A DNA stretch of 64,000 nucleotides from Paramecium octaurelia (GCA_905182995.1 CAJJDP010000044.1:443060-507059); one strand, 5' to 3'. Counted from the stretch's first letter, positions 25,397-36,811 are shown. Numbers and translations are program-made. The notes: generated by a model from the sequence alone, not told the origin.

Positions 25397-26287
25397 TCAT
25401 GGGTCTTCTTTAAAGTATTCAGTTAAAACATTTAAGAACTTATTTTGTGAATCCACATTCACACTTCTTTTCCTCGATTTCTCCTCCTTCTTCTTTGGTT
25501 TATCCAAATTTAAAATAATAGCCAGTTCAATATTTGAAGGGTCGTCATTCAACTTCTTGCTTAACTCTAATAACTCACTATTATAGTTGATCAATTGATC
25601 CTCCTTCATTTCTTGGAATTAAATCAAGTATTGTTAGAATGTCAATTCCTATTTTTGTTATCTCAAGAAACTCTGTGTGAATTCTTTGCATTTCCTTTTG
25701 AATTAAGTCTAATTGAATAATTCAGGTATCCGAAATTATTGGCAATTTATTTTTATTTGAATCTAATGGAGAGTGATCAGATTGAAAATCTGACCAGTTA
25801 TTTCCAACTCCTCTGGAGTGGCATCCTTCAATTTCACTTGACTCAATTCGAATTGTTGTTTCCCAAATTATTCCCTTATTTGTTCAATGGTCATTTGCTC
25901 ACTGTTCAGATTCCTCTTTTAACTCCTTTTCATCGTCACATATGCTGACTCTAATTTCTTAATCCCATTGTTTTGGTTGTATTTGAATGTATAATCATAA
26001 ATCCTCTTCTCCTACATGTATTACAATAGAGAGATTCGATATTGATCGAAATACTTTTACTTTTATTCTGGAGTCAAAACCTTGTAGTGCTGATTCAGCA
26101 ATTTAATGATATCTCTTTATTCTACCTTCTATTGCAATTCTGATTTTAATTGTTTTTATTACTCATTCAAAAATAAGATGAAAGGTGATGCCACTCTCGA
26201 AGGAGGACTGGGAATCAGATATTTACCCTCCACTTGATTTCCAACCAACTAATATTATCTAAGGATTTTTTTCAAAACTTAATTCAT
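25397..26287 (-). CDS. HMG-box-like protein
   Basis: 296 residues in one frame, ATG at 26287, TGA at 25397-25399. Residues ~25-95 follow the HMG-box pattern: VASPFILFLNEQQKQL, an L at the second helix, then LTPEQKQKYFDQYR and LLQYMQEKRIYDY. The first helix Pro-Phe and the third-helix Lys-Tyr-Phe pattern fit; the usual Trp is a Tyr (HYKVL). HMG boxes bend DNA. The rest is Gln/Glu-rich and helical, ending in a basic KPKKKEEKSRKRS stretch that could be a nuclear signal. A chromatin protein is likely. Confidence 0.65.
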
Positions 26288-26366
26288 TCTATTTATATCA
26301 CAATTTTAAAAGTAAATGCATTAATAAATTGTATTAGAATACCCCATAGTAATAATAATAATCTAT

Positions 26367-26852
26367 TCAAATCTCATTAATCACAGGAGTATTTCTACCG
26401 AGATCTCTTGGCTTATTTTAGAAGGCTGTTAAGTTTTTCCTAGTCCTTCGAGTTGTCTATTGCACCACCTTTCGTTTATCCACAAACTCGGTTGTCAAAC
26501 AATTTAAACTACTTATTCTATGTAAATTATGATGATTTCCTCCTTCATTTCGAATATAGAAGTTCTCAATCCTTTCTGATTCAAATCTATATCTTTGCTG
26601 TTTGATGGATTCAAAGTCATCAAAATCCCGATGATAAAAGTAATCCGTATTGAGCTTTTTGCTGTTTGTGTGATTAGCCTTTTCCCATAATTTTTACAAC
26701 TATAATTGCTTTAACTTCTCATTCTCCATTTTCTTTGACTCTCTCAACTTAATGATAGAATCTAATAACTTCTTTCGTTATTGTTGAGTTTCCAAATTTC
26801 GAAGAGCCTTTGATATCTAATTGGAGTTGAAAGGGTCATTGACACTTTGCAT
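26367..26852 (-). CDS. Hypothetical basic coiled-coil protein, 161 aa
   Basis: One frame from ATG at 26852 to TGA at 26367-26369. The N-terminal third is helical (ALRNLETQQQRKKLLDSI, KLRESKKMENEKLKQLQLQ); the rest is Arg/Asn/His-rich, with a basic TTRRTRKNLTAFQNKPRD segment. No family recognised. It ends 80 bp before the HMG-box-like gene on the same strand; the frames are not joined by any clear intron. Confidence 0.6.
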
Positions 26853-27058
26853 TTATTTTCGTACTTTTGATAGACAGAGTTATTTTTGTTAGAAAATCAA
26901 TTATTTTGAGAAATTTGGTGGAGACAATGAACTTGGTATTTTGTATTAAGAGACTGAATTAGATTTCATAAAATTGATTGAAATTTTAATAATCATAATC
27001 ACTGATACAATTTATTGATTCCAAATCATAATAGTAAGTTGATGTAAATATAACTATA

Positions 27059-27811
27059 TCACAAATCTTCGTTTATCATCTCCTCCTCCAACCATTGTCT
27101 ATCAATCATTCCTTCACTATCAATCTTGGGTCTCAGAGGATATGAGGTGGATGGTCTTCTCTTTCTTGTTTTGCTCTTCCTACTGTTCTATTGTATCAAC
27201 TAAGCTAGTAAGGCATCAACATAATCGCCCTTCAAAGGAGATTTCGGAGTTTGAACCATGGACTGAGACCAACAAAGAGTGCTCTTTTTTGTCCTTTCTA
27301 TTACTCATAATTTACTTGTACTTGTAGACTGATCCTTCTTTTTGGGACTTATAGTTCTCACAGGAGATATTTTCTTAGAATGAATTTTCTTGTATCCAAT
27401 TGGTTTGTTCTCCTTCCCATGTCCTCTTTTGATGGGACTCACGATGTCATCCTCCTCTGTGATGGTTTCCAATTAAGGCTTCTTACCCATTAAGCCATCG
27501 TCTAGAGATATCTCTGTAACAACAGAATTGTTCATGCATGACACCCAGACCATATTTTCTCCTGGGTACACTAAGCATTAAAGCATAAATCGCTTCTTTA
27601 TTGGATCCAATTATAATAAGACCTCTTGGGTTTGAATTTTAAGTGCAACCACTTCTTTGAGCTTGAAGTAATTAATCACTTCCTCCTTGTTTGTAAAACT
27701 TGTAAAATCTAAATCTATTAAAGTACAGAAGTTTAGTTGAATCTCCTCAGGCTCTGGATACATTATTCTTAAATCCTTAGAAGCCCCTTCCACTCTCAAT
27801 GAAATACTCAT
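27059..27811 (-). CDS. Hypothetical protein, 242 aa
   Basis: ATG at 27811, one 24-nt intron near 27296-27319, TGA at 27059-27061. Residues ~1-100 look like a compact beta-rich domain (MYPEPEEIQLNFCTLIDL, VVALKIQTQEVLL, RFMLQCLVYPGENMVWV) faintly like an MSP/VAP or PapD-type fold, which I would not assert. The second half is basic and Ser/Pro-rich with SPIKR, SPVRTISPKK and TPKSPLK, possible proline-directed phosphorylation sites. Confidence 0.6.
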
Positions 27812-27886
27812 ATACGTTAAAAATTAATAATTAATTATGCAAACAATTAATGCTTCTGAAAGCATTTTTTATTATTAACCTTAATT

Positions 27887-28154
27887 ATGGACAATTCAGA
27901 TCAAACCAATCCACCATTCCATCCAACCATTCATCCCAAATACTCCATTCCATTCAAAAAGCCACTCTACTTCAAACTCAAAGGTGTGATTGCCCATAAA
28001 GTCAACCCTATCACTCCAAAGCTCCCCCTCTTCCTCAAAAACATACATGTCACAACAAATCAGAAGTTGTTTGTCATCGCTATTATTACCACTTACGTAG
28101 TGCAAAGCACATTAGGTAACTACTATTTTCACTTTTTTAGAGGTTGTTGGTTGA
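27887..28154 (+). CDS. Small protein with C-terminal hydrophobic segment, 80 aa
   Basis: ATG at 27887, one 25-nt intron (GTAACT...TTTAG) near the end, TGA at 28152-28154. Composition is unusual for this window: rich in Pro, His and Lys, with C-rich codons (FHPTIHPKYSIPFKKPLY). Residues ~58-72 are hydrophobic (KLFVIAIITTYVV), a possible short membrane anchor. No family recognised. It is divergent from the gene ending at 27811, with 75 bp between. Confidence 0.55.
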
Positions 28155-28419
28155 GCATATATATTTATTTCTAATATCAATCATATACAATAATAATTTA
28201 ATATATAAAAGAAGCTTAATCCAAGTAAAAGGAAGAGATATCAATAGGAATGCAAACATTTTTAATATTATACATATTATGAGAATCAAAATATTTGAGA
28301 AATATTGACCATTACCATAGGATTAGACTGCTTAAGTGGGTGAGGGATTATAGATAATACTTGAAATACTCATTTTTTAATTGTGGAACTAAGAGGTTTG
28401 AATGAAATAGTTTATTAAT

Positions 28420-28925
28420 AAAGAATATTCAAAATGCTTAATTAGTGCATTCCATTTTTTACTTATTAAGAATAATAATATGTTTGACCTTTCATATTCT
28501 AACCATAACTGCATAAGGAATTAGAATATATTTTAATTAGCCATACTATCATTTTGATGTTGGAGGAGAGATATGTGTATGGGATGATATTATTTAAATA
28601 GTCTAAAATACATTTCGAAATATAATTGTTAGATCAAGGAGAATGGAAAGATGATGAGGAAATTTATTAAAATAAAAAGATCCTAATATAAAGCGATTGG
28701 AATGAAGAATATTATTCAGAGAGATGATTTAAAAAATAAGAATGATAACCAAAATTCTACTCTAGTCAATATGGATACGAAATTGTAATTTGGAGGGATG
28801 GAAAGATGTATGTAAGAAATTGTTTTGAAGGAAAATGACATGGAAAGGATAGTTGATTGCATCTAATGGGGATATTATTATTGAAGGAGAATGGAATAAA
28901 GGGAAAAGAATTAAATGAAAAATGA
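28420..28925 (+). pseudogene. Decayed MORN-repeat gene
   Basis: The sequence still spells MORN-like pieces on the plus strand but in shifting frames with in-frame TGA codons. Around 28760-28840 it reads YGYEIVIWRDGKMYVRNCF and then EGK followed by TGA at a Gln position, then HGKD; around 28875 a different frame reads IIIEGEWNKGKRIK. The intact gene at 58164-58706 shows the same order (KYIGEWKNGKQHGKG... EGQWVKGKK), so this looks like a dead relative. The left edge is uncertain; MORN-like words fade out before ~28550. Confidence 0.55.
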
Positions 28926-28937
28926 ATTCATTATTTT

Positions 28938-29548
28938 TCACATTATTACACCTGAATCCACAATACGTACTAATTTCTTTGGAGCTCCATTTGTTGAGGA
29001 GACTAGTTTATATAAATTTAATGTCACTTTTTTCTAATTCGTCTAATATACTGTAATCTTCAACTATCTTTCCGAAAACTGTATGCAATCCATCAACCCA
29101 TGAACAATCTGTAAAAGTAAAAAAGAATTAAGACCCTATATTGCCATTTCCATCGTTAAACATTGAAACAAGTCCTCTTTAATCATGTTTGAATCTAATG
29201 GGTTCAGCCTTGAAAGTTGGTCCATAAATACTGCATTGCCCTGTGCCATCTTTATTCAAGATATCTCCACCAAGTGCCATGAAGTTGCTATAAACCTTGT
29301 GAAATGGAACATCTCTAAAATTTAATTTCACATCTTGTCTAGATACCTAATATCATACATGGGTTGGATTTTTCTCCTGTGCATAATGCTCTAAAATTTT
29401 CACAAGTCTTAGGCATTTCATCATAAAACAATTTAATAATGACTCTCTTGGGTTTATCAGCACCAATTTTAATATCCAAAAATACCAATTGTACTTTTAC
29501 AGCAGTTTGCTTGCTGAAACTGTAAAATAATGATGAATCAGTAAGCAT
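28938..29548 (-). CDS. Cyclophilin-type peptidyl-prolyl isomerase, divergent active site
   Basis: 186 residues, two introns of 25 nt. Family landmarks: [73 protein letters not shown] and the end [12 protein letters not shown]. Cyclophilins isomerise prolyl bonds. The active-site line is normally FHRVIxxFMxQGGD; here the catalytic Arg is Lys and the Gln is Leu, while the cyclosporin-contact Trp is kept. Activity may therefore be reduced, and binding could be the main role. No signal peptide is seen, so it is probably cytosolic. Confidence 0.9.
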
Positions 29549-29652
29549 TTTAAATTATTGATAATAATTATTAAAATTATCTTCCTTATTTAGAAGCACA
29601 AGATGTCTAAATATTTGGATTGTATAATGTGATGAAGTTTGATAATTAAATT

Positions 29653-30892
29653 TCATTCTTTCTTTACAATTATCTATGTCATAGTATCTATTCCAATATC
29701 AAGCAGCAATTAAGAAACATCCAAAAGTTATAACTTTTGAATTGGACATACTAAAGTGAACTTCATTGGTGATTGTCTACTTTCATAAAACACAAAATCG
29801 TAAAGATCCTATTATTTACTTTGAGAATATCTATACTTCAACAGCCGCATCATAACTAAATGTATATTGCTTGTTTTTTCCATCTGGCATTTGGAATAGG
29901 ATAACTATACCTTCTTCCAGTTGAATGCTGAATTTCTATAAAGAATTAAGAGGATAGTTACTTATTCAAGTGTCATGAGTATGATCGATCTATACTCAGC
30001 ATCATCCTAATCAATATTAAAATTTTGATAATTAGCTATTGATTACTAAAATCCAAATTGAATTCCTTGTCCTTGGAATTTGGGAGTGGATTACTTTTTT
30101 TAAGGTTATTGGACCTCTTCTTCAAATTCCTCATCTGTCGATTCCTAAAATTTAGAAGTTTGAAGTACATATTTTTCTCCTTTGCTTGCCTTTAATGCCT
30201 TTTCCATTTCGACTTCATCTGATCCTCCAATATTCAATTTATAGTTCTTCCTTTTGACTCTCCTATCGTGCACTTGTTTAACGTATTAGGCAGTGAGGAC
30301 CTTTTGGCGATCATTCTGATTGATATTCTAAAAGAGAAGATGAGGTTGTGATTACATCTAATTGCGGTGGTGGGTAAACACCTTTTACAACGAATATTTA
30401 ATATCCGTTCTCTTTCACTGATAACAGAAATGCTGATAGATAAAAGTCACTAATTATTTCTGGTCCTCTTTTATTCGTTGAATTTAAGTTGTACCAAACA
30501 TTGTCAATCTTCCTGATTGCAAACCAATGAGCTGAGGAATTGCATATAAACCCACTTTCTTGACTTAATTTATACAAAGAAAACAATTACCTCAAGTCTT
30601 AATTTTAGTTGAGTTTTGAATCAATGGATTCAATTGACAGATCGCCTAACTTTTTTAATGCTTCAGCCAACACCTAGATTGAGAAATTGCCATCCTCAGC
30701 TACATTTTGTGATTTGAAACGACGTTTTGTTTTTCCTAGCAAATCAATCTCCTGTTTGTCCAATTCTTAAGCAATTGTGCCTAAATCAACTTCATTAAAA
30801 TAAGGCCCTTATAAAAGAGAATTGATGCAATGCACTCCGCATAATTAATCATATCCCTGTTTTTCCCAATAGATGAGTTGTTTAAAATTCAT
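29653..30892 (-). CDS. Ataxin-3-like Josephin deubiquitinase with C-terminal UBX domain
   Basis: 376 residues, four introns (27, 28, 26, 28 nt). Residues ~1-170 are a Josephin domain: LCGVHCINSLLQGPYF with the catalytic Cys expected in QxxxxCGxHxxN (here the Cys of LCGVHCIN), DGNFSIQVLAEAL, and the His-Trp pair SSAHWFAIRKI followed by WYNLNS. A linker holds a DEEFEEE acidic stretch. Residues ~280-376 form a ubiquitin-like UBX fold (MPDGKNKQYTF, DLYDFVFYES, LLLDIGIDTM). Josephin cleaves ubiquitin chains; UBX binds p97/Cdc48. Animal ataxin-3 ends in UIMs and polyQ instead; a Josephin-UBX order is known from apicomplexans. Confidence 0.9.
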
Positions 30893-30990
30893 AAAATAAT
30901 TAACATTATTTATACTGTATAATATTTTAATAGTAACTTTATAGATATCAAAGTTAGCGATAATGATGTTTAATAATAATATAACTTAAA

Positions 30991-31507
30991 TCAGCTTTAT
31001 TCTTTGTCTCCCTTTTTAGCCTTTTCTGCCTCAGCTGCAGCCTGTGCTTCGGCAGCCGCAGCTTATTTGGCTTCCTCAATAGCTTTGCCGCATAATTGTA
31101 TCCCAATCATAGTGTAATCGCCCTCTAATTGATGAATGTATTATAGTACGTTAAGAAATAATGTATTCTGATTGAGCTTTCGTTCTGATTCGAATGATTT
31201 CAAGATCGTTCTTGTGACATTAATAAATTGAATACATCCTGACTTCGCAATTCTCTTTAGATGCATTTTTTAGTAACATTCCATAAATCAGCAACCAAGG
31301 CAGACATGTGGACAGCTTTTTCATAAGTGATGTTTTTTTCTGATCTTTTCAATGGAATGCCTAAAAAGATGGTTTCGGTTTAAATTACAATCCTGATTGA
31401 ATATCACAAAGCCATTCGCCCCTTCGACTGCTGACAATCCCCTGAGCACTTCGTCTACATTGATGTCATTGATCGGTTACTATTTGAATAATGTGAGAAG
31501 TTACCAT
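30991..31507 (-). CDS. Dynein light chain roadblock/LC7 with Ala-Glu-Lys tail
   Basis: 137 residues, four introns (25, 28, 25, 25 nt); the first falls directly after the start ATG. The fold matches roadblock/LC7: VDEVLRGLSAVEGANGFVI, IPLKRS, a long helix (VHMSALVADLWNVTKKCI), and NDLEIIRIRTKAQSEYIIS, equivalent to the NDLTFLRIRSKK strand of the human protein. Roadblock chains bind dynein intermediate chains in cytoplasmic and ciliary dyneins. The tail after residue ~110 is a low-complexity AAAAEAQAAAEAEKAKKGDK helix absent from the ~96-residue animal proteins. Confidence 0.9.
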
Positions 31508-31549
31508 TTCAAAAATAAAAATTTATAAATAATAATTACATAAATGAAG

Positions 31550-32602
31550 TCACAAAGATCTAAATACATCGCATTAAAGTAACTAAGAATAAAAGTAATG
31601 AATGATTACCTCTCTGGCAGTAGCTCGATGATGAGGATCCAAAACAAAGATCTGTCCCAGAAACACTCTAACATCCTTATCCTAACTATTAATAGTGTAC
31701 TCATTATTTCTTATCTTTGAAAACAGTTCCTTTTCTGTTGAACCCTTGTATGGGAAGCTACCTTGAAGTAAACCAACAAAAAGCACCCCCAATGCCCATA
31801 TGTCAGTTGTCCTTCCATCATACTTCTGCTTTGTGACTACTTCAGGTGACATATAGCTTGGAGTACCACAATGACAAGTGATGCTATTGTATATAGTGCT
31901 AAACCCAAAATCGATGAGTTTAATTTTCTTATTGGTTATCAGAATATTCTCAAGTTTGATGTCTCTATGACATATATTCTTCTCATGTATGTAGACTAGG
32001 ATCTTCAATAATTGATGGATGATATTGAATGCATAATCTTTTGATAAGGCTCTGTGTTATTTAACCAAAGTAAAGAGACTCTCGCTTCCACAGTACTCCA
32101 ATACTAAATTTATGGTGCTTCCACAATGATAAACATCCAATAATTTAACAATCTGCTCGTGATTCAAGGCTTTCAATGCACTGATTTCTTTTACGAGATT
32201 ATTGAGTCGCTCGCCTTTTAAGAATAACTTTTCATAGACTTTTATTGCTACTTTCAAACCCTGCTTATTAGTTCCTAGTCTTACTGTAGCATAACTTCCC
32301 TTACCTATTGACTGTCCAATTGAGTAAGTAGTCCCATCACATGTTGGAGGTATCAATTTTAACAAATTATCATTCATCAAATTTTCAACAGTGCTAACAT
32401 AAGTTCTTAACCTGATTTTATGCAGTCCATCCACTTTTGTAGTCAAAGGTTCTCTTGAACTAATGTGTTAATCCATTTGTAATGGCTACAATAATTTTGG
32501 TGTTGTCTTCCTAAACAGTTTGCGAGTCTGTGTTGGCGTTTCCGAAGTGTGTTGATTCTCTTTATTATCCAAAGATTTCAGCTTGGGTCTCCGATATTGC
32601 AT
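31550..32602 (-). CDS. Ser/Thr protein kinase (CAMK/SNF1-like)
   Basis: 341 residues, one 27-nt intron near the 3' end. After an ~85-residue Thr/Lys-rich head the kinase has GKGSYATVRLG (glycine loop), VAIKVYEK, EISALKALNH, CHRDIKLENILI (catalytic loop), LIDFGFSTI, CGTPSYMSPEVV, DIWALGVLFVGLLQG and a final HHRATAREL. All catalytic residues are present. The GTPSYMSPEV and SFPYKG lines suggest the CAMK/SNF1-related group. The start chosen (32602) gives a continuous basic head; a shorter start exists inside it. Confidence 0.9.
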
Positions 32603-32782
32603 ATGTTCGTTAAAAATTTATATATAGGTTTATTAATTTATTTGGCGCAATTGATGTGTAAATTGTCTGTCCTTCCCTTCCATCATCTTTCAGAAACTAC
32701 TTTGAAATTAATGGCCCATCTCAAAATTATAAACTATTCCATCAGTAAGATTTCTCTAACTAACCACATTAATAATAAATTA

Positions 32783-33677
32783 ATGTCTAAAGAACAAAAC
32801 AAATTCAAACATATCCTCCTCGTCCCCAACATCGTCTCAGATCAAGCCTTCTTGCAAAGACACAAAACATTCCAGACTTATGTGAAAAAAGCACATTCGG
32901 ATCTCTATTATCTGTAACTGAAGAAGATCGGAGGGTTGAGAAAATCCATTGCTGAAAAGGCTGATTATGGCTAAGTTCTACAACAGATTAAAAGTAACAG
33001 ACTGCAGAATGAGTATCTGAATCAACAGAAGAAGAACCAAGGGTTTATGTACAATAATTAACTATGGTCAGATAAGTACTACAATCAAATCTATCAGATG
33101 ACTCGTCTGTCTCAACTCTCAGAAGTTCTTAGCAAACAGAAAACTAAGGGAAGAGATTAACTCATCAAGGATTTCGAAATCTATTTTAATAAACATGTTC
33201 ATCCTGCCAATGAAGAATTCGCTGAAATATAGAAGGTTCTACCCATTTCAACCTGCACTACCAAAAGTAGTTCAAGAATCAATTCCTAAAAATTCATATT
33301 GGCTACTGAAAGACGGTTAAATTCTAAGCAAGACACCCAAGATCATGAAACTAATAGGATCAAATCTTTATCCCCTTCATTTCACAAGACAGTCAACGAC
33401 AAATTATTAACTCTCATTGATGAAGCGAACAATTTACACAACCAAAATCTTGAAACTATTAAGTATGTTTTATTTAAGATCTCTAAATAGAAAAACCAGG
33501 CAATTCTAAACTGAACAATCCTCTTCTCGAAAAATAATGCATTCGCAGATCTAAAGAAGAAATGAACACATCAATATTCAAATCACTATGAGAAACAATT
33601 AAATACATTTTAAAAATAAATTTGTATAAGAAAGATTTTAGAAGGAAATAGAAAAATTATCTGCTTAGAACCTTTGA
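32783..33677 (+). CDS. Hypothetical protein, 288 aa
   Basis: ATG at 32783, one 28-nt intron (33463-33490), TGA at 33675-33677. Mostly helical and basic, rich in Gln, Lys and Asn: FLQRHKTFQTYVKKAHSDL, QIKSNRLQNEYLNQQKKNQ, ending FVQERFQKEIEKLSAQNL. No domain recognised. Upstream in-frame ATGs exist back to ~32654, but they lie within the likely promoter between this gene and the divergent kinase, so the later start is preferred. Confidence 0.65.
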
Positions 33678-33793
33678 GATTTATTTATAATCATATTTTG
33701 ATTAATCCTTATCCCTATATAATTGTGATTTGTTTATAGATAGGTTCCTTGTATTATTCAAATGATAGCTGCCTGGTCAATGATTCGGTTTGA

Positions 33794-34326
33794 TCATCTG
33801 TCCTCTTGCTTTGGGATTTATACAAATGAAATGCGGAATGCTGACTTATTTGGATGTCCTTTGACTTTTGCCACAAATTCAACCTCTTTAGGATCAGCTA
33901 TTTCACTCTGCTGATCAACTTTTTGATTCTGGACAATACACTAGATATTGGACTAAATGGAAAATTTCTTTTGATTGTTGATTTTCTTACTAAGATGATT
34001 TAGTAAAGACTGTGAAGTATCTGTGGCCCGTTCGGAATCTCCATAATTAGAGAACCAGATAATCTTTTTAACAAGTCACGAACCTTTAAATAGATAGAAG
34101 CACATACTTATGTAATTGTATTCTCACTTAATTTAGTCTCAATTAACTAACATAAAAGCTTCTAGAACTCCAAGTCAATCTAACTGACTCTTTGATTCAA
34201 GCTTTGGTTCTCGCCACTCTAATCAGTTATTTAACCCTTAGGTGAATCACTCTTTAAATTATTTAAATGTTCTGTGCTTTCAATCATCATTTCCATATCA
34301 ATAACAGTGTCACCTTTGGCTTGCAT
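33794..34326 (-). CDS. Hypothetical protein, 162 aa
   Basis: ATG at 34326, TGA at 33794-33796, with one intron of about 44 nt (GTATGT...AAAAAG), long for this genome; it may be misread. The N-terminus is acidic (IDMEMMIESTEHL) with a short predicted coiled coil (QRVSQIDLEFQKLL). The C-terminus reads KEVEFVAKVKGHPNKSAFRI. No family recognised. Confidence 0.5.
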
Positions 34327-34353
34327 AATAATATAAATATTATTTAATCAACT

Positions 34354-34776
34354 TCAAATAGAAGCTATTAGAACTTCCTTAACAATAAATAAGTAATTAT
34401 CTATATTTAAAAATATATATACTTATTCGAATGCGATTAGTGTGTAAGTTCCCACTAAATTTGATTCAATTTGACACATCAAATGCGATTACATCAAATT
34501 CATCCCATTTAAAAAACCACTCACCCCTCTATTTCCTGTTTGAGTATTCCATGCATCATTAATCATAATAGCTTATATAATCAATTTATAATAAATTTTA
34601 ATTTAATGAAATCTTTTGCAGCACCAATTTAAATGAGATGTCTTGCATCTCTCAGTCTTTGAAATGTTAAGATCTTAAGATTGGATTAATTTCTACAATT
34701 TAACTATCGAGTAATTTCTAAAAAGAATCTGTAATGTTGGTTCATGTTCTTTTATATCTATTTAGCTTCCTCCCAT
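34354..34776 (-). CDS. Hypothetical protein, 140 aa
   Basis: A single TGA-free frame from ATG at 34776 to TGA at 34354-34356. It begins MGGSQIDIKEHEP and contains NDAWNTQTGNRGVSGFL, which looks protein-like. The last ~35 residues are hydrophobic. It could be partly chance, since AT-rich DNA gives long open frames when TAA and TAG are sense codons. Confidence 0.4.
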
Positions 34777-35032
34777 ATGATAAATAGGAGAAATACTATT
34801 ATAGTAAGTGCATATAATGTGTAAATATTTATAATGGACACTAAAAAACTAAGAAACTCTTATCGTATGAATTTAAAGTTTATCTTAATTATGATTCATT
34901 GCTAATTGAAAATAAGCAATAATTCATTTTACTATATGAAAATTTTTGAGATATTGACAAAGGGTTTATGGTTATTGTTGTTTATCTAAAAATTTGATCA
35001 TTATTAATTATTAAACTATTCGGTTAAAAAAA

Positions 35033-35581
35033 ATGAATGATGAATCACCTCTTAGATCAAAAAGCATTGAAATCAACCTCACCAAGATGCTTGATAGAAT
35101 GAAAAACAATTCATTTCATATGTAGAAAGTAAGCGTCGGTGATTTGATCAATAAAAGTCAAACTTAAATAATTGCAAAACCAATTAGGTAATCATAGACT
35201 CCTACCCCTGAGGAAAAGGAGAATAAGGAACTTACATTCAAGCCACAAATTAATGTATTATTATCTTGTAATAAGAAATATCCCAATTATTTGAAGCAAA
35301 CATCATTTTTAGAGAGGAATGAATAATGGCAAAAAAATAAATTGTAAAAGCAATAAGAGACCAGCAAAGCATATTTAGAGGAAAAAGAAAAGATTATAAC
35401 CAAGGAGTGCTCATTTAAACCGAAAATCACTCCTCATTTATCTGCAAGGATTCCCAGACAATAAAAATAGCAGCCACAACCAAACACAATTACTATCAAA
35501 TAATAAAATCCTTTATCAGCTGTCTCAATGCAGGCTGTATAATATGAACTAAGAAAGTAGTTGCATGGACTATAATTATGA
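35033..35581 (+). CDS. Hypothetical protein with FKPxI motifs
   Basis: 182 residues in one frame. It carries ELTFKPQINV and CSFKPKITPHL, two copies of an (T/S)FKPxI motif common in ciliate cytoskeletal proteins, with SFLERNEQWQKNKLQKQQE between them, a pattern also frequent in those proteins. Pro/Gln-rich tail. A cortical or ciliary protein is plausible but not shown. Confidence 0.6.
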
Positions 35582-35623
35582 GCTTATTTTAATTAATTAT
35601 AATATATTTTCATTTTATTGGTC

Positions 35624-36086
35624 ATGAGTGAAAATACAATACAAGAAACAACTTAGTAAGATATTTCAACAATGCAAATGTATATTGAATCAGTTTCAAT
35701 TAACATGGAGTCACTGATTGAGACTTATTATGAATACCTTCAATAGAGAGATGGAGATGACTAAGAAAGCTATAATCTATTGAGTGATTTTACATAAAAG
35801 ACTCTTAATAATTTGGAAGTGTTGCAAAATAGTTGGAATTTAATTAAAGAAAAATTGAATGATAAATATGATTAACCTCCTTTTAATAACTCATTCTAAA
35901 TCTATTTTGACAATCAGATTTTGGGAGCTATTAAATCATAAGTACTGAATACAATTATCATAGGTAGACAATATAGTTGATACTATCAACAGACATGCTC
36001 CTAAATATGAAATTCAAGGAATAGTTTAAATTAATACTTAATAAAGTAGTTCTGAATTAATGGAAATAGAAGAAGGTGATACTTGA
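35624..36086 (+). CDS. Hypothetical protein, 146 aa
   Basis: ATG at 35624, one 22-nt intron (GTACTG...CATAG), TGA at 36084-36086. Acidic and mostly helical (YIESVSINMESLIETYYEYL, KTLNNLEVLQNSWNLIKEKL); ends in an acidic MEIEEGDT. Not recognised. Same strand as, and 42 bp after, the previous gene. Confidence 0.55.
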
Positions 36087-36350
36087 TAAGTTTAAAATGT
36101 TAAATTAAAAAGTATAATGTTTATTTTGTTCAACTATTATCAGTATTATCTTTTGGTTGAATTCGATATTCCTTCCTGCTCTTCATATGTCTACTGATTA
36201 CAGTGTTATTTAGATATTTCAACAATTTTTTCATCTTCAATTGAGTTCTTTTTATAGTCAGAGTTCGTTATCCATTCTTTTTGGCAACGAAAAATTGTAA
36301 ATAATCTCAGTTTTCCCATGCTATTTTATAATATGTTATTAAAAACTAAA

Positions 36351-36694
36351 ATGAGCTATCCATTCAGAAATAATTTAATAAGCAAGGTAAACATCCTATT
36401 GATTATATAGAGCTTATCCTTGGTTTAGTGTATAATTTTCAATTTGAGACACATTTTATCATTCAAAAAGAATACATCCCTATATTTTAAGAAATTAGTT
36501 CATTACTAATTTTCGACGACTTAAAAATTAAATTAAAGAAAGCAATCAGGAGAGTTCTTAAGAGATTAATAATTCTTCTTAATAATCTTGATTTTAAAGA
36601 TTTATTATTATTATTAATTTATACTATTTTCACTTCTTTTTTTTTGTATAAATTTTGTTCATTATTAAAATAAAATACAACTTTTAATAATTGA
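36351..36694 (+). CDS. Small protein with C-terminal membrane helix, 105 aa
   Basis: ATG at 36351 (MSYPFRNNLISK), then a 26-nt intron (36387-36412) ending in GAG, then ILGLVYNFQFETHFIIQKEY, a basic helix (KIKLKKAIRRVLKRLIILL) and a strongly hydrophobic helix (LLLLLIYTIFTSFFL). It looks like a tail-anchored protein. Family unknown; the splice with a GAG acceptor lowers confidence. Confidence 0.45.
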
Positions 36695-36811
36695 GATAAG
36701 TATATTATAATTAATTCAACGTATCTCTTGTTTGAGTCTAGATTTAAACTAAGGGAAAAGTATTCAATATAATAATAAGAAAATTGTGTGAGCATTATAA
36801 ATTTAAATAAT

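Noticed and set aside
36140-36319. 59-codon minus frame (MGKLRLFTIFRCQKEW...)
   Set aside because: Its composition is protein-like, but it sits alone between two plus-strand genes with no domain or support beyond an open frame. Too weak to list as a gene.
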